Assembly: GCA_021737405.1 (NCBI GenBank)
Contig: JAIPEG010000005.1
Location: forward strand, 1-64,000
DNA length: 64,000 bases
Direction: 5' to 3'
From: Bacteriovoracaceae bacterium
Lineage (GTDB): Bacteria; Bdellovibrionota; Bacteriovoracia; Bacteriovoracales; Bacteriovoracaceae
Shown here: positions 1 through 7,353 of the stretch, one piece after another
How the letters are laid out: each line of letters starts with the position of its first letter
Position numbering within the stretch: position 1 is the stretch's first letter
Made by a program: the position numbers and the translations under genes
The notes under the pieces: generated by a model
The model's database searches: none
What the model was told of the DNA's origin: nothing
What the model saw: the letters and a program-made list of their open reading frames with translations, nothing else

Positions 1-1
1 G

Positions 2-100
2 TATATATTTAGACGCTCTTTTTTTAAGCTTATCACTTTTCCATTTATTATACTTATACCTAAAAGTCAGGCAGAAGAAATAGAGAACCTTATGTTTACA
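2..100 (+). CDS. Possible 3' end of a gene entering from the left
   Basis: One plus-strand frame is open from the window edge to a TAA at about 98-100. It encodes about 32 residues with a hydrophobic middle (FPFIILIP) and an acidic end (AEEIENLMFT). A terminator-like hairpin follows directly, which is where one would expect it after the last gene of a transcript. The piece is too short to identify and could be chance. The start lies outside the window. Confidence 0.25.
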
Positions 101-101
101 T

Positions 102-130
102 AAACCACCTGTCTCTAGAGTGGTTTTTAT
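102..130 (+). terminator. Rho-independent terminator-like hairpin
   Basis: AAACCAC and GTGGTTT form a 7-bp stem around an 11-nt loop, followed by a short T-rich tail. It would end a plus-strand transcript coming from the left window edge. Confidence 0.45.
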
Positions 131-164
131 TAAATCACTCTGTTTTCTTGAACGCTGGGATTGT

Positions 165-345
165 TCGAAAAGGAGAGAGCCGAGAAGTGCCGGGGTCATC
201 GAGAGAATGGAATCATCGTATCATTAAGAAGGTAACGGCCACTCGAGTTTAAAGAAGGCCGAAATACTCTAGCCCAACGCCACAACTGATAAGTTAAGTA
301 CATCACTATAGTAGAGATACTTAAGTCAAGTCCCGTCAGCACCAG
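165..345 (+). repeat. Arm A of a long diverged inverted repeat (partner at 3536-3707)
   Basis: This stretch of about 180 nt matches the reverse complement of 3536-3707 along almost its whole length. Shared blocks include ACTCGAGT-type, GATACGATGA, TCTCTCGATG, CTCTACTAT, GTGGCGTT and GACGGG. By eye the identity is about two thirds. No frame stays open in both copies, so it may be an old transposase piece, a structured RNA or a non-coding element end. I do not recognise it. The right partner starts directly after repeat copy 2. Confidence 0.5.
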
Positions 346-501
346 TTGCTAGGAAGTTTACTTCTTCCAATTAGAACCAAAATAACCACATAAATTATTG
401 AAAAGTAGAAAGAAAACTAGTCTGGCACGAAGTAAATATCACAAAAATTTGATAAAGAATATGTGTGAACGGTGAAATAATGCGATCAATTTCTTGTTGA
501 T

Positions 502-522
502 GAGAGCCGAGAAGCGCCGGGG
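502..522 (+). repeat. Second copy of a 21-nt motif also found at 175-195
   Basis: The 21-nt string starting GAGAGCCGAGAAG and ending GCCGGGG occurs at 175-195 (inside inverted-repeat arm A) and again here with one substitution. The rest of 346-544 shows no gene or other structure that I can support. This copy lies about 22 nt left of 130-bp repeat copy 1. Confidence 0.5.
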
Positions 523-544
523 GTAAGGTGAAGATGGATCTAAA

Positions 545-686
545 CGGATAAGAAAAATAAAAGCCCTTTTATAAATAACTCCCCCTATCCCCTAACCTTT
601 ACTATTGGGGGGAATGGGGAAATTTTTGGTTAATTTTTTTAGGAATTGGAAATGAGTTTGGGAATGATTGAGGATGGGTTTATTAA
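545..686 (+). repeat. 130-bp repeat family, copy 1 (diverged, 142 bp)
   Basis: It starts CGGATAAG and ends TTTATTAA like the other copies, but is 12 bp longer in its left half. That half contains CCCCCTATCCCC, which can pair with the downstream GGGGGGAATGGGG. The right half (AGGAAT, then ATGAGTTTGGGAATG and the following codons) is virtually identical to copies 2-5. Its small ORF reads MSLGMIEDGFIKERFCTH and then stops. An IS3 transposase fragment begins at its right edge. Confidence 0.85.
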
Positions 687-800
687 GGAGAGATTTTGTA
701 CACATTAAAGGAAGCGCAGGCTTTGGTCGAGAAGTGGAGAAGAGAGTATAACGAGGTGACGCCTCATAGTTCTGAGCGCCAGCACCGCTGGTAGTATTAC
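687..800 (+). pseudogene. IS3-family transposase, C-terminal remnant
   Basis: The plus frame starting with GGA GAG ATT encodes GEILYTLKEAQALVEKW followed by RREYNEVTPHSS. This is the conserved C-terminal end of IS3-family (IS407-type) OrfB integrases, normally NGEI..SLKEAQ..IEQWRR.YN.VRPHSSLGY. The similarity begins exactly at the right edge of repeat copy 1, so everything upstream, including the DDE residues, is missing. After PHSS the frame is disturbed and ends in stops. It is a dead fragment that marks a sharp recombination junction. Confidence 0.75.
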
Positions 801-906
801 CTAGCCATGAAAAAGAGGTCGTGCTAAGTAAGATAGATTAACTTAGACTAGTTTATGGGGACACCTCACTTTTTCAGCAGACTAATATTACATTAAGGGG
901 ATTATT

Positions 907-1422
907 GTGGAAGATAAGACTGCACTTAAGCTTTTAGAGGAGTTATATCCTCAATTAACTGATGAGCAAAATATACCAGAAGTTTTCAAAACTTTATCAG
1001 AAATCGCAGTACGCTATCATGGTATCAAAACAGCTCAGTCGCTTGCCCTTTTTCTTTCGCCTTTATTGGAATTATATCAAGACAGTCTAGAGGGGGTACT
1101 TGAAGAAAAATCATGGAGACTCCTTCATCTTCTTTTATCTTTAGAAGTACCAGTTGTTAAATGTTTTGAAATTCTTGGACAGGAAGTCCTTTCAAAAGAA
1201 TTTAGTGATTTTTTCTTTAATATTCATGCCAGCATCATTTCAGGTGAAATTGTATCTGAATCCTTTGCCTCAACCTCACTTTTCTCACAGGACTTCCTTG
1301 AGGAACTTAAAGGAAATGAAGCCGAGGGAGATCTACAATCATTTTTTGAAAAAGAAAATGTAGAAAAGTTTAAAAATAACTTTTCATTAAGAAGAATAAT
1401 TAATAAAAAGGACAAAGAGTGA
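907..1422 (+). CDS. Soluble GspF/PilC-like (T2SSF) domain protein
   Basis: 171 aa from a GTG start with AAGGGG 7 nt upstream; no signal peptide or membrane segment. Residues about 75-150 (RLLHLLLSLEVPVVKCFEIL through ISGEIVSESFASTSLFSQDF) line up with the helical cytoplasmic domain of type II secretion and type IV pilus platform proteins: ..TLLSAGVPLLEALEIL, then ..GESLSEAL..GLFP. Known GspF/PilC proteins have two such domains and three membrane helices. This one has a single domain, no membrane anchor, and a helical N-terminal 70 residues I cannot place. No secretion genes are nearby; it sits alone between transposase remnants. The function is unknown, and the family match is by eye. Confidence 0.55.
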   Translation: MEDKTALKLLEELYPQLTDEQNIPEVFKTLSEIAVRYHGIKTAQSLALFLSPLLELYQDSLEGVLEEKSWRLLHLLLSLEVPVVKCFEILGQEVLSKEFSDFFFNIHASIISGEIVSESFASTSLFSQDFLEELKGNEAEGDLQSFFEKENVEKFKNNFSLRRIINKKDKE

Positions 1423-1552
1423 TAACTATTTTGGTTACTATTCAGCGTCTTCAGTTTTAAAAACGTCACTTAGTTTGTCATAATGGTTTTATAGGCTTTA
1501 TCATTCGTTTCATAGGCTCATTACGTTGTTTTCCATTTTTTTTGTGTAAACC

Positions 1553-1936
1553 TTATCTCTTACTTTTTAACCTGTAATAAGTTGATAAAAGTGTATGAGC
1601 AAAGATTATTGTGAGGATAATTGCGGCAATAAAAAAGAAGGGGGCAAGTGACCACAAATGTGCCTTTCCAATTGTACCGTCAATTATAACACTACTTGGA
1701 TATGACAAAGTTATAAAAAATATAAAGAGACTTAAGGGCAGAAACATAAAAACTAAAAGGTAAGATTGAAAATTTTTCGAATCCTTTTCTTTAAAGAAAG
1801 AAATCCTTTGATCACGTCTTAAAAAAATAGTCCTTACTAATTCCTTAATCATGGGATAGGTAGTCCAACTCAAGATTAGACTAAAGAATATGATAATAAT
1901 ATCTCCGAAAGCAAATTCAACCTCAGTAAAGTACAT
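1553..1936 (-). CDS. Small integral membrane protein, unidentified
   Basis: 127 aa with three strongly hydrophobic segments at about residues 10-30, 58-80 and 93-115, separated by a basic, charged stretch (RRDQRISFFKEKDSK). No family is recognised. It ends in basic residues (YRLKSKR). It lies 67 nt downstream of the ankyrin-like gene on the same strand and could be co-transcribed with it. AT-rich codon use is similar to the neighbouring island genes. It is likely a real gene because of its length and clean membrane topology, but no function can be offered. Confidence 0.55.
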   Translation of the reverse strand: MYFTEVEFAFGDIIIIFFSLILSWTTYPMIKELVRTIFLRRDQRISFFKEKDSKNFQSYLLVFMFLPLSLFIFFITLSYPSSVIIDGTIGKAHLWSLAPFFFIAAIILTIIFAHTLLSTYYRLKSKR

Positions 1937-2003
1937 GTTTAAAATCCTTTTTTTCGCTTAAACGCCCGATTCTCTGACAAGTCATTAGACCAATAGCTTA
2001 ACA

Positions 2004-2717
2004 CTATTCTCGCGAACTCACAGGAGACCCGCTTTTAAAAGTGAGCTTTTCCCAAAGACTAAGTTTTGGAACTGGAATAGCATTATGTAGATTAAGTATC
2101 TCAATTCTCTTAGATCGTTGTTTTTTTGATAGCTTAGGATTTTCATAAATCATTCTCTGGGCAGTTTTACCTTTTGGAGTTAAAGCATTCACGTCTCTAG
2201 AGTTTTCTATAATTAATTTAAAAATATCAAGGTTGCTATGTCCATTCATGCATAAGAAATGAATCGGCAAAAGCCCTACATATGAATGATTGATATGAGT
2301 TACTTCGTCAAAACTAGCCCCAAGAGACTTTAATTTTTCAAAATAACCAATAGTGACGCTTTCGCCTTCACTATACAAGAGAGCTAAGTTTAAGTGCCAG
2401 TTGGCCCAGTCTTTTTCAATTTTACTTTTCAATGATAAATTCTTTGGTTTTAATGTATCTATCCATTCTTTGTCTTTAGATAAGGCCCCATAATAGGCAT
2501 TATAGGAAGTTCGAAATCCATGTTTTAATAGAAATTTAACAAATGCGATATCTCCAACGTGGACTGCTACTTCTAAGGCATCTGGGTCATGCACTAGGCT
2601 TGGATTGATTTTAAGTTCTTCCTTTGCTTTTTCAAGTTGAAAATCAAAAATGGATTGAGCAAAGTTTGAGACTACACGCTCTCCACTCCAGCCTTCAGCC
2701 AAGTTTATTAGTCCCAC
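2004..2717 (-). CDS. Ankyrin-repeat-like protein
   Basis: 237 aa, preceded by a good ribosome binding site (AGGAGAG) about 12 nt upstream. It contains degenerate ankyrin units: DALEVAVHVGDIAFVKFLLKHG at about 45-66, a central unit ending YFEKLKSLGASFDEVT, then GLLPIHFLCMNGHSNLDIFKLII followed by DVNALTPKGKTAQRM near the C-terminus. Ankyrin repeats usually mediate protein binding. There is no signal peptide and no catalytic domain is seen. In island context it may be cargo or an immunity-type protein, but nothing nearby proves this. Confidence 0.65.
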   Translation of the reverse strand: MGLINLAEGWSGERVVSNFAQSIFDFQLEKAKEELKINPSLVHDPDALEVAVHVGDIAFVKFLLKHGFRTSYNAYYGALSKDKEWIDTLKPKNLSLKSKIEKDWANWHLNLALLYSEGESVTIGYFEKLKSLGASFDEVTHINHSYVGLLPIHFLCMNGHSNLDIFKLIIENSRDVNALTPKGKTAQRMIYENPKLSKKQRSKRIEILNLHNAIPVPKLSLWEKLTFKSGSPVSSRE

Positions 2718-2889
2718 AGACAGACTCTCCTTTAGAGAAATATAACCTTTTTCAAGAATACTTATTATAGCATTATTTAGGAACGATACATAAGTTTAAG
2801 GTCGTCAGGCTTTTGAAGTGTGCGGGGCTCGGATACCAGCATATTAAACTAGGCCATATTTCTTGATCACGTTAATTCAAAAATAGTTC

Positions 2890-3069
2890 TGCGCGCGCCA
2901 ATTAAGGCAAGAGAAACAGAAGACAACGAAAAAAAGAATTATATTCTACCACGCCGAACTTCTTAAATCAGTTGAGCAAATGAAAGTTCATGGCATTAGT
3001 TCAATCTATTTAGCAATTTCAGAAAATGGAAGAAAGAAACTATCACTAAGAGGTAAATATGATTCATAA
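2890..3069 (+). pseudogene. Unidentified coding remnant
   Basis: A 59-codon open frame without a proper start encodes a basic segment (RQEKQKTTKKRIIF), then YHAELLKSVEQMKVHGISSI and ISENGRKKLSLRGKYDS. The helical, basic character suggests a piece of a DNA-binding or mobile-element protein, but no family is certain. It lies between the ankyrin gene and the IS66 remnant. The rest of 2718-3109 holds no other feature that I can see. Confidence 0.3.
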
Positions 3070-3109
3070 GTAAATCGTCTTTAATCCACGTCTAGACTTT
3101 GTCGGCTTA

Positions 3110-3403
3110 TTATGAATGGGTGTATTGATAAGGAGAATATGGATGTTGAGCCTGGAGAATGTCCCTAACTAGATCCCTTAAATATTCTCTGGGGTTAATT
3201 TTGTTTAATTTGCAACTCTGTACTATTGAAAACATTATTGCTGTTGTTTTTGCCCCTCGCTTAGAATGAGTTCCATACCAAGTTTTCCTGCCAATAACAG
3301 GTGATCTCAACTCTCCTTCTTGCGAGTTACTATCGATAGGAAGCTTCGGATCTTTAGTAAACCGAACTAGATCTTCAAAATTATTTATAAAATAATTACA
3401 AGC
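3110..3403 (-). pseudogene. IS66-family transposase (TnpC), C-terminal remnant
   Basis: The minus frame runs from the edge of repeat copy 2 to a stop at 3110. It encodes NYFINNFEDLVRFTKDPKLP, then IDSNSQEGELRSPVIGRKTW and SKRGAKTTAIMFSIVQSCKL. IS66 TnpC proteins have the same order: ..NRWEALTRFL.D..I.IDNN..ERALRP..IGRKNW....RGAE..A..YSL..TCKLNG. Here the conserved NN is NS. The whole catalytic core is absent, because the fragment begins about 1-2 nt from the left end of repeat copy 2 (3405). Non-functional. Confidence 0.8.
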
Positions 3404-3404
3404 A

Positions 3405-3534
3405 CGGATAAGACAAATGAAGCCCCTTTTCTACCAGTTACAACATCCATTATAGGGGGGAATGGGGAAAGTTTTGGTTAATTTTTTTAGGAATTTGAGA
3501 TGAGTTTGGGAATGATTGAGGATGGGTTTATTAA
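3405..3534 (+). repeat. 130-bp repeat family, copy 2
   Basis: It runs from CGGATAAG to TTTATTAA, 130 bp. It differs from copy 5 at about one position, and both share a few extra bases (AAGCA) to the left. The left half has CCCC...GGGGGGAATGGGG runs that can pair weakly. The right half has AGGAATTTGAG followed by ATG and the 12-codon leader MSLGMIEDGFIK, which here meets TGA at once. Its left edge cuts the IS66 transposase; its right edge adjoins inverted-repeat arm B. Confidence 0.9.
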
Positions 3535-3535
3535 A

Positions 3536-3707
3536 TGACGGGGTCTCACTTTGGCATCTCTACTATCGTGACGTGCTCATATCGTCTGCGTGGCGTTTCC
3601 GCTCGGATCTTTTGGCCTTCGTTTTATCCGAGTAATCGTTACTATCTTGGTGATACGATGAATCCGTTCTCTCGATGGCCCCGATTTTCGTCGACTCTCT
3701 CTATTGA
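3536..3707 (-). repeat. Arm B of a long diverged inverted repeat (partner at 165-345)
   Basis: Read on the minus strand, this segment aligns with 165-345 over about 170 nt, in blocks such as CATCGAGAGAA, TCATCGTATCA, AGTAGAGAT and CCCGTC. It begins one base after repeat copy 2. The two arms enclose about 3.2 kb. In the minus frame about 40 codons stay open, rich in Arg, Ser and Lys, but the other arm has stops in that frame. The nature of the element is unknown. Confidence 0.5.
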
Positions 3708-3810
3708 GCAATAGGTGCTTTTTATTCACGGTCCACTTCAATTATTTTATCATGATTCTATGTTAAAATAGAACAACCAATGAAGATTCGTTTATCTAAA
3801 TTACAATAAC

Positions 3811-3960
3811 TTACTGCAAGGTTTGTAATAATTTTATTTGTGTAAATTGAACGAATAGATATTCCTTTTCTGGGGGAATAGGAGCATTTTCGAGTAGTTT
3901 ACTTTTTGATACTTCATCACCGTGGCCACAGGCAGTACAATGTATTAGCAAAAAAATTGC
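3811..3960 (-). pseudogene. Zinc-ribbon-like coding remnant
   Basis: A minus frame of 49 residues without a start codon begins AIFLLIHCTACGHGDEV and continues KSKLLENAPIPPEKEYLF to a TAA. CTACGHGDE resembles half of a Cys4 zinc ribbon, as found in several transposase families, but the partner cysteine pair is missing. It is bounded upstream by TGA. It is probably debris of a mobile element. Between 3708 and 3810 I see nothing. Confidence 0.3.
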
Positions 3961-4014
3961 TCAGGAAGGTCGATAAGGACAAATAAAAAAAAATGCTAAT
4001 AACATTTATGATAT

Positions 4015-4569
4015 CTAAACAGGCAAAATTGTCTTTATCCATGCTCCTTGGTAGGCGGTGACTGTGGTTAGTCGTATCCATGTTTTATTTGCAACAACTT
4101 CGTGGACCATTTCAATAATATATTTATTTTGATACTTTCTTTTTAAAACACAATGGCGTTCATCAAACCTTTCTTCTAGCTCTGAGGAAATTCGTTCGGA
4201 TATATTTGAGAGGGTATCTCTGGGAATTAGTTGTTTATTTATGGTTAAGACTTGAGCCATGTCACCTCTTCTTATTATGATTTCTCCATTCGAATCGATT
4301 TGGATGCTTTCCCAGTCATCATGTTTCATAAATTGATCAAGGATGCCGAGTTTAAAATAACAAGAATACATAAAGTCTGCTAAGAATTTATTATCGTCGA
4401 TATTGTCTAATTCAGACAAGATAAGATCTATATTTCTCTCCTGATTACTTTGTGCTTCGTCAACTTCTAATTGTGCAATTAGTTTTTCGAAAATACGTAT
4501 CTTTATCTCAGAGAAACGCTCAGGGGTTTCAATCGAGTTTAATCTATTTATAAATTCTTCTAGTTTCAT
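4015..4569 (-). CDS. Hypothetical protein, unidentified
   Basis: 184 aa, acidic and soluble, no signal peptide, no recognised domain. Notable segments are a helical N-terminus (LEEFINRLNSIETPERFSEI) and a C-terminal basic strand-rich part (RKYQNKYIIEMVHEVVANKT, then ending IKTILPV). AAGGTT lies about 6-11 nt upstream of the ATG, a weak ribosome binding site. It stands between a dead fragment and an IS3 transposase remnant and could be intact cargo. Function unknown. Confidence 0.5.
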   Translation of the reverse strand: MKLEEFINRLNSIETPERFSEIKIRIFEKLIAQLEVDEAQSNQERNIDLILSELDNIDDNKFLADFMYSCYFKLGILDQFMKHDDWESIQIDSNGEIIIRRGDMAQVLTINKQLIPRDTLSNISERISSELEERFDERHCVLKRKYQNKYIIEMVHEVVANKTWIRLTTVTAYQGAWIKTILPV

Positions 4570-4665
4570 ACTTTAACCTTCTGGTTATTTACCTAGGATT
4601 AAGTCCTACAGGCTTTTTTTTTAAGGATATTAAAATGATCTTCCCTTAAAAAAACGTACCCACTT

Positions 4666-5175
4666 TTAAGCAACAAGACAGTTAGTCTTTTCAACATGAT
4701 CTACTGGACTCAAATAGCCAAGTGATGAGTGAAGTCCATCTCGATTATACCAGTTTATATATTCAAAAATCATTATTTTTGCCTCGGCAAGATCATTAAA
4801 ACATGTCTTTTCAAGTTCATTTTTAAGTGTGTGAAAAGAACTTTCCACAAAGGTATTGTCGTAGCAGCTCCCTTTCCTAGACATAGACTGAGTTATGCCT
4901 AGTAACGAAATCTTTTTTCTGACGGCCTGAGAGCAATATTGAACACCTTGGTCTGAGTGAAACGTAAGCTCTTTTAAGCTGCCAGGAGTACCTTTCACGG
5001 CATTTAACAGAGAGTTCTTAGTATTATCAGCGTCCATTGAGTCACTAATATCCCAGCCTTTTATCTCACGATTATAGAGATCCATCACGACAACCAAATA
5101 ACAAAAGCCATTTTTAGTCTGAATATAAGTTAAGTCTGATGCCCATACGTCTCCATGTGTTGTTAAGCTATGAAT
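4666..5175 (-). pseudogene. IS3-family transposase (OrfB), 5'-truncated
   Basis: The open minus frame encodes about 169 residues, starting IHSLTTHGDVWASDLTYI and continuing through FCYLVVVMDLYNREIKGW, FHSDQGVQYCS, then MSRKGSCYDNTFVESSFHTL and YINWYNRDGLHSSLGYLSP. This is the DDE catalytic domain of IS3/IS150-type OrfB: first Asp in WASDLTY, second in HSDQGVQY, Glu in the VESSFHTLKNE region. The normal N-terminal 100 or so residues and OrfA are missing; the frame is closed by TAG at 5176-5178. It is a remnant even though the catalytic residues remain. Confidence 0.85.
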
Positions 5176-5223
5176 CTAATTTACAGGAAAATTAATAATT
5201 GAAAATGTGGGGTACCTTGATGA

Positions 5224-5409
5224 TTTACGGAAAAGGTTTCATATACCTACGATAATTGGTTTCTGGATCGTTTAGGCCCTGCGGAGCCTTTTGAAGAGTA
5301 TTGTCGAAGATCTAGAAAGTATGCGATGTACTATATTCTCAAATATTCCAATGGGGATAATTTTCTGTTTGCACCGGTCATGACAACTGAGATTACAGCT
5401 GGCTTATAA
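5224..5409 (+). pseudogene. Unidentified coding remnant
   Basis: A 61-codon plus frame without a start codon encodes VSYTYDNWFLDRLGPAEPFE, EYCRRSRKYAMYYILKYSNG and DNFLFAPVMTTEITAGL, then TAA. The composition is protein-like, with many aromatic residues and no low complexity, so it is probably the tail of a lost gene. No family is recognised. It lies between the truncated IS3 transposase and repeat copy 3. Confidence 0.35.
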
Positions 5410-5477
5410 CAGCACATTTGTAGATTTATAGATCTAATAATAAGTCCCACATTTTTCTTGAAAAATCACAGAACAAA

Positions 5478-5607
5478 CGGATAAGACAAATGACGCCCCT
5501 TTTCTACAAGTTACAAAATCTATTATAGGGGGGAATGGGGAAAGTTTTGGTTAATTTTTTTAGGAATTTGAGATGAGTTTGGGAATGATTGAGGATGGGT
5601 TTATTAA
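5478..5607 (+). repeat. 130-bp repeat family, copy 3
   Basis: It has the same 130-bp unit and ends as copies 2, 4 and 5, with a handful of substitutions in the left half. Its leader ORF starts at 5573 with MSLGMIEDGFIK. Because the next sequence has no early stop, it runs on for 79 codons over an unrelated integrase remnant on the other strand. The left flank is non-coding; the right flank is the decayed integrase. Confidence 0.9.
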
Positions 5608-5623
5608 GCATCTTATTATCATT

Positions 5624-5980
5624 TTATCCATCGAAAAAGTTATTCTTGCGCAATGGGGCGGGTTCATAAATGACAGGTCGTTTCTTAGGCGCTCTAATTC
5701 TTGGCATATCTGTCGTATCGTAGTGATGTCAATCATGAACCCACCTATAGAAAACTCTGACTGCTGTGAGGTGGCGATTGATACTATGAGCGGAGAATTT
5801 CTTTTTAACTAAATCAAGTTGGTAAGCTTTGATCTCAGAAATACACAGCGACTTTCCCTCTCGTCCTTCATAAAAGTCAAAGAACTTTTTTAGTGATCTT
5901 TCATAGCTAGATATGGTTCTTGGAGATAGTGCTCTGAGTTCCATCTCATCTCTAAAACGTTTTTGTTCTTCATTATTCAT
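5624..5980 (-). pseudogene. Tyrosine recombinase (IS91-associated type), N-terminal remnant
   Basis: The minus frame begins MNNEEQKRFRDEMELRALSP and continues RTISSYERSLKKFFDFYEGR, IKAYQLDLVKKKFSAHSINR, HLTAVRVFYRWVHD. This is the SAM-like core-binding domain of tyrosine recombinases, closest in style to the integrases that precede IS91-family transposases (..YAPRTIETYV..F..HFG..P....EVRAYQLHL...). A TGA at 5729-5731 interrupts it. The same frame then continues with MPRIRAPKKRPVIYEP before a final stop near repeat copy 3. The catalytic domain is absent. The ATG has GAGGGA 6 nt upstream, the same leader as the second fragment at 7172. Confidence 0.75.
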
Positions 5981-6084
5981 TTAATCCCTCATTGGATTGT
6001 TTATCGAAGGGAGTAGAATAAATGATAGATTAATTGTTTATTGTAATGGTTAATTAATTGATGAGGGCCATGAGTAAGGCCGAG

Positions 6085-6142
6085 TTAGGCTATAATTAAG
6101 GGCTGCGTTTCTGGTCGCCCCACTTGCAAGGCGGTTAGTCCA
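6085..6142 (+). repeat. Left arm of an inverted repeat around the 6267 gene
   Basis: The block ending AAGGCGGTTAGTCCA (6128-6142) is the exact reverse complement of 7015-7029. Outside that 15-bp core, CGCCCC and AAGGGCT blocks also match in the same order, over roughly 50 bp. The arms enclose about 900 bp with one gene. This looks like cassette or insertion-element ends. The core GTTAG is reminiscent of recombination core sites but does not fit the GTTRRRY consensus there. Confidence 0.55.
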
Positions 6143-6266
6143 TTGCCAAATAATCCGTCTAAAATAAAGGCTATTTTCGAGCGTTATTTCCTCTACTCTG
6201 TGTTTTTTCAATTTTTTAAACTAAATTGAGGGAAGGTCAAACGACTGTTTACGATAATCTTGCTGA

Positions 6267-7070
6267 TTAATTTAGAGGTTTAGTATCCATTTTCGAAAAA
6301 CTTAGCAGTAGCTCTCTAAATGCCTTTAAATTTATAAGCATAAGTGTTTTGTCCTCATTATCACCTGTATTTAAAGCATGATAATCATAAGTTATATCAA
6401 TATTTTTATTATTAGATTTGTATTTTAAATGATGCCATTCTCTCTTATCAGGAGCTCTACTCATTGGACCTGTTCTTCCTGCTTGAGACTTAGTAAGCTG
6501 ATTCTTTGATATGTAACTGCTGATTTTCTCTATTTGTTCCTTAGAAAGAACAACTGAAGGACGGCTTTGTGGAATCTGACTAGTCGGTCTTGAGTATGAT
6601 TTACTATAATGAACACTTTTGCCGTCAAAAATCATTTCATGAGAGCTTCCACTGTCAGATACATTTTCTTCTGAATATTGAACACTATAACTTAACCTAT
6701 CAACGATCATATTCTTATCCTGTTTTTTGTTTTGAGCAAAGCTAGATTGCAAGCTAAGAAAATTAACTATTCCAAATAAAAAGGTAAAAAAATAAATTTG
6801 GTATTTCTCATGAGATGAGCATATTAAATTACGTATCTTCTTTAATTTATAAAGGTAGAATTTTTTTATATTATTCTCAAGCCTAATGGTTGTTTCTCTT
6901 CTTAAGGCCATTTTAATAGTCTTTCCTGTACATTGCATATCCAAGTATAGTTCCATAATTAATAGACATAAAGATTCTAAACGTGTTTTCTCATCTACAG
7001 AATGTGTGTGACAGTGGACTAACCGCCTTGGGGCGGGGCGTATTATGGCGAAAGCCCTTGCTATAACCAA
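6267..7070 (-). CDS. Secreted or membrane-anchored hypothetical protein
   Basis: The frame gives 267 aa from the first ATG, but its first 18 or so codons come from the inverted-repeat arm. A start at Met54 (6911) is more likely. A hydrophobic segment (IYFFTFLFGIVNFLSLQSSF) ends with an Ala-Gln suitable for signal-peptide cleavage. The mature part, about 150 aa, contains DRLSYSVQYSEENVSDSGSS, then a Ser/Pro-rich stretch, and ends with NLKAFRELLLSFSKMDTKPL. No family is recognised. The gene sits between two inverted-repeat arms and two oppositely oriented integrase starts, so it looks like a cargo gene. The true start is uncertain. Confidence 0.5.
   Translation of the reverse strand: MVIARAFAIIRPAPRRLVHCHTHSVDEKTRLESLCLLIMELYLDMQCTGKTIKMALRRETTIRLENNIKKFYLYKLKKIRNLICSSHEKYQIYFFTFLFGIVNFLSLQSSFAQNKKQDKNMIVDRLSYSVQYSEENVSDSGSSHEMIFDGKSVHYSKSYSRPTSQIPQSRPSVVLSKEQIEKISSYISKNQLTKSQAGRTGPMSRAPDKREWHHLKYKSNNKNIDITYDYHALNTGDNEDKTLMLINLKAFRELLLSFSKMDTKPLN
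7015..7063 (-). repeat. Right arm of an inverted repeat around the 6267 gene
   Basis: Partner of 6085-6142. The exact 15-bp core is TGGACTAACCGCCTT at 7015-7029, followed by GGGGCGGGGCG and AAGCCCTTGC. The segment CCGCCTTGGGGCGG can itself form a short GC-rich hairpin. Confidence 0.55.
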
Positions 7071-7171
7071 ATCTGGTCTTATTTAGTGTCTAAAACCTTA
7101 ACCTTTTTCCCTCAAAATGTCCTCATTTTTCTATCTTAACCCCTCCTATTAACAATCCTAGGAGGGATTAA

Positions 7172-7223
7172 ATGAACAAAAGAGAACAGCAAAGATTTAC
7201 TGAAGAAATGGAAGTACGGGCGA
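7172..7223 (+). pseudogene. Tyrosine recombinase, first 17 codons only
   Basis: After an excellent ribosome binding site (GGAGGGA) the ATG opens MNKREQQRFTEEMEVRA. This matches the start of the integrase remnant at 5980 (MNNEEQKRFRDEMELRA) in both protein and leader DNA. The reading ends exactly where repeat copy 4 begins. The two integrase starts point away from each other across the 6267 gene, as if two copies of one element had been broken at this place. Confidence 0.7.
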
Positions 7224-7353
7224 CGGATAAGACAAATGAAGCCCCTTTTCTAACAGTTACAACATCCATTATAGGGGGGAATGGGGAAATTTTTGGTTAA
7301 TTTTTTTAGGAATTTGAGATGAGTTTGGGAATGATTGAGGATGGGTTTATTAA
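7224..7353 (+). repeat. 130-bp repeat family, copy 4
   Basis: 130 bp, nearly identical to copy 5. The left edge truncates the integrase start. The right edge (TTATTAA) supplies, on the minus strand, the TAA stop of the winged-helix gene. Its plus-strand leader reads MSLGMIEDGFIKERYERLQC and continues to 33 codons. Confidence 0.9.

Noticed and set aside
165-530. Group II intron or its domain V
   Set aside because: GAGCCG strings are present, but the complementary strand of domain V (ACGGTTC) and a reverse transcriptase are missing.
5573-5812. 79-aa plus-strand ORF
   Set aside because: It is the leader of repeat copy 3 running by chance over the antisense of the integrase remnant; the integrase frame explains the DNA.
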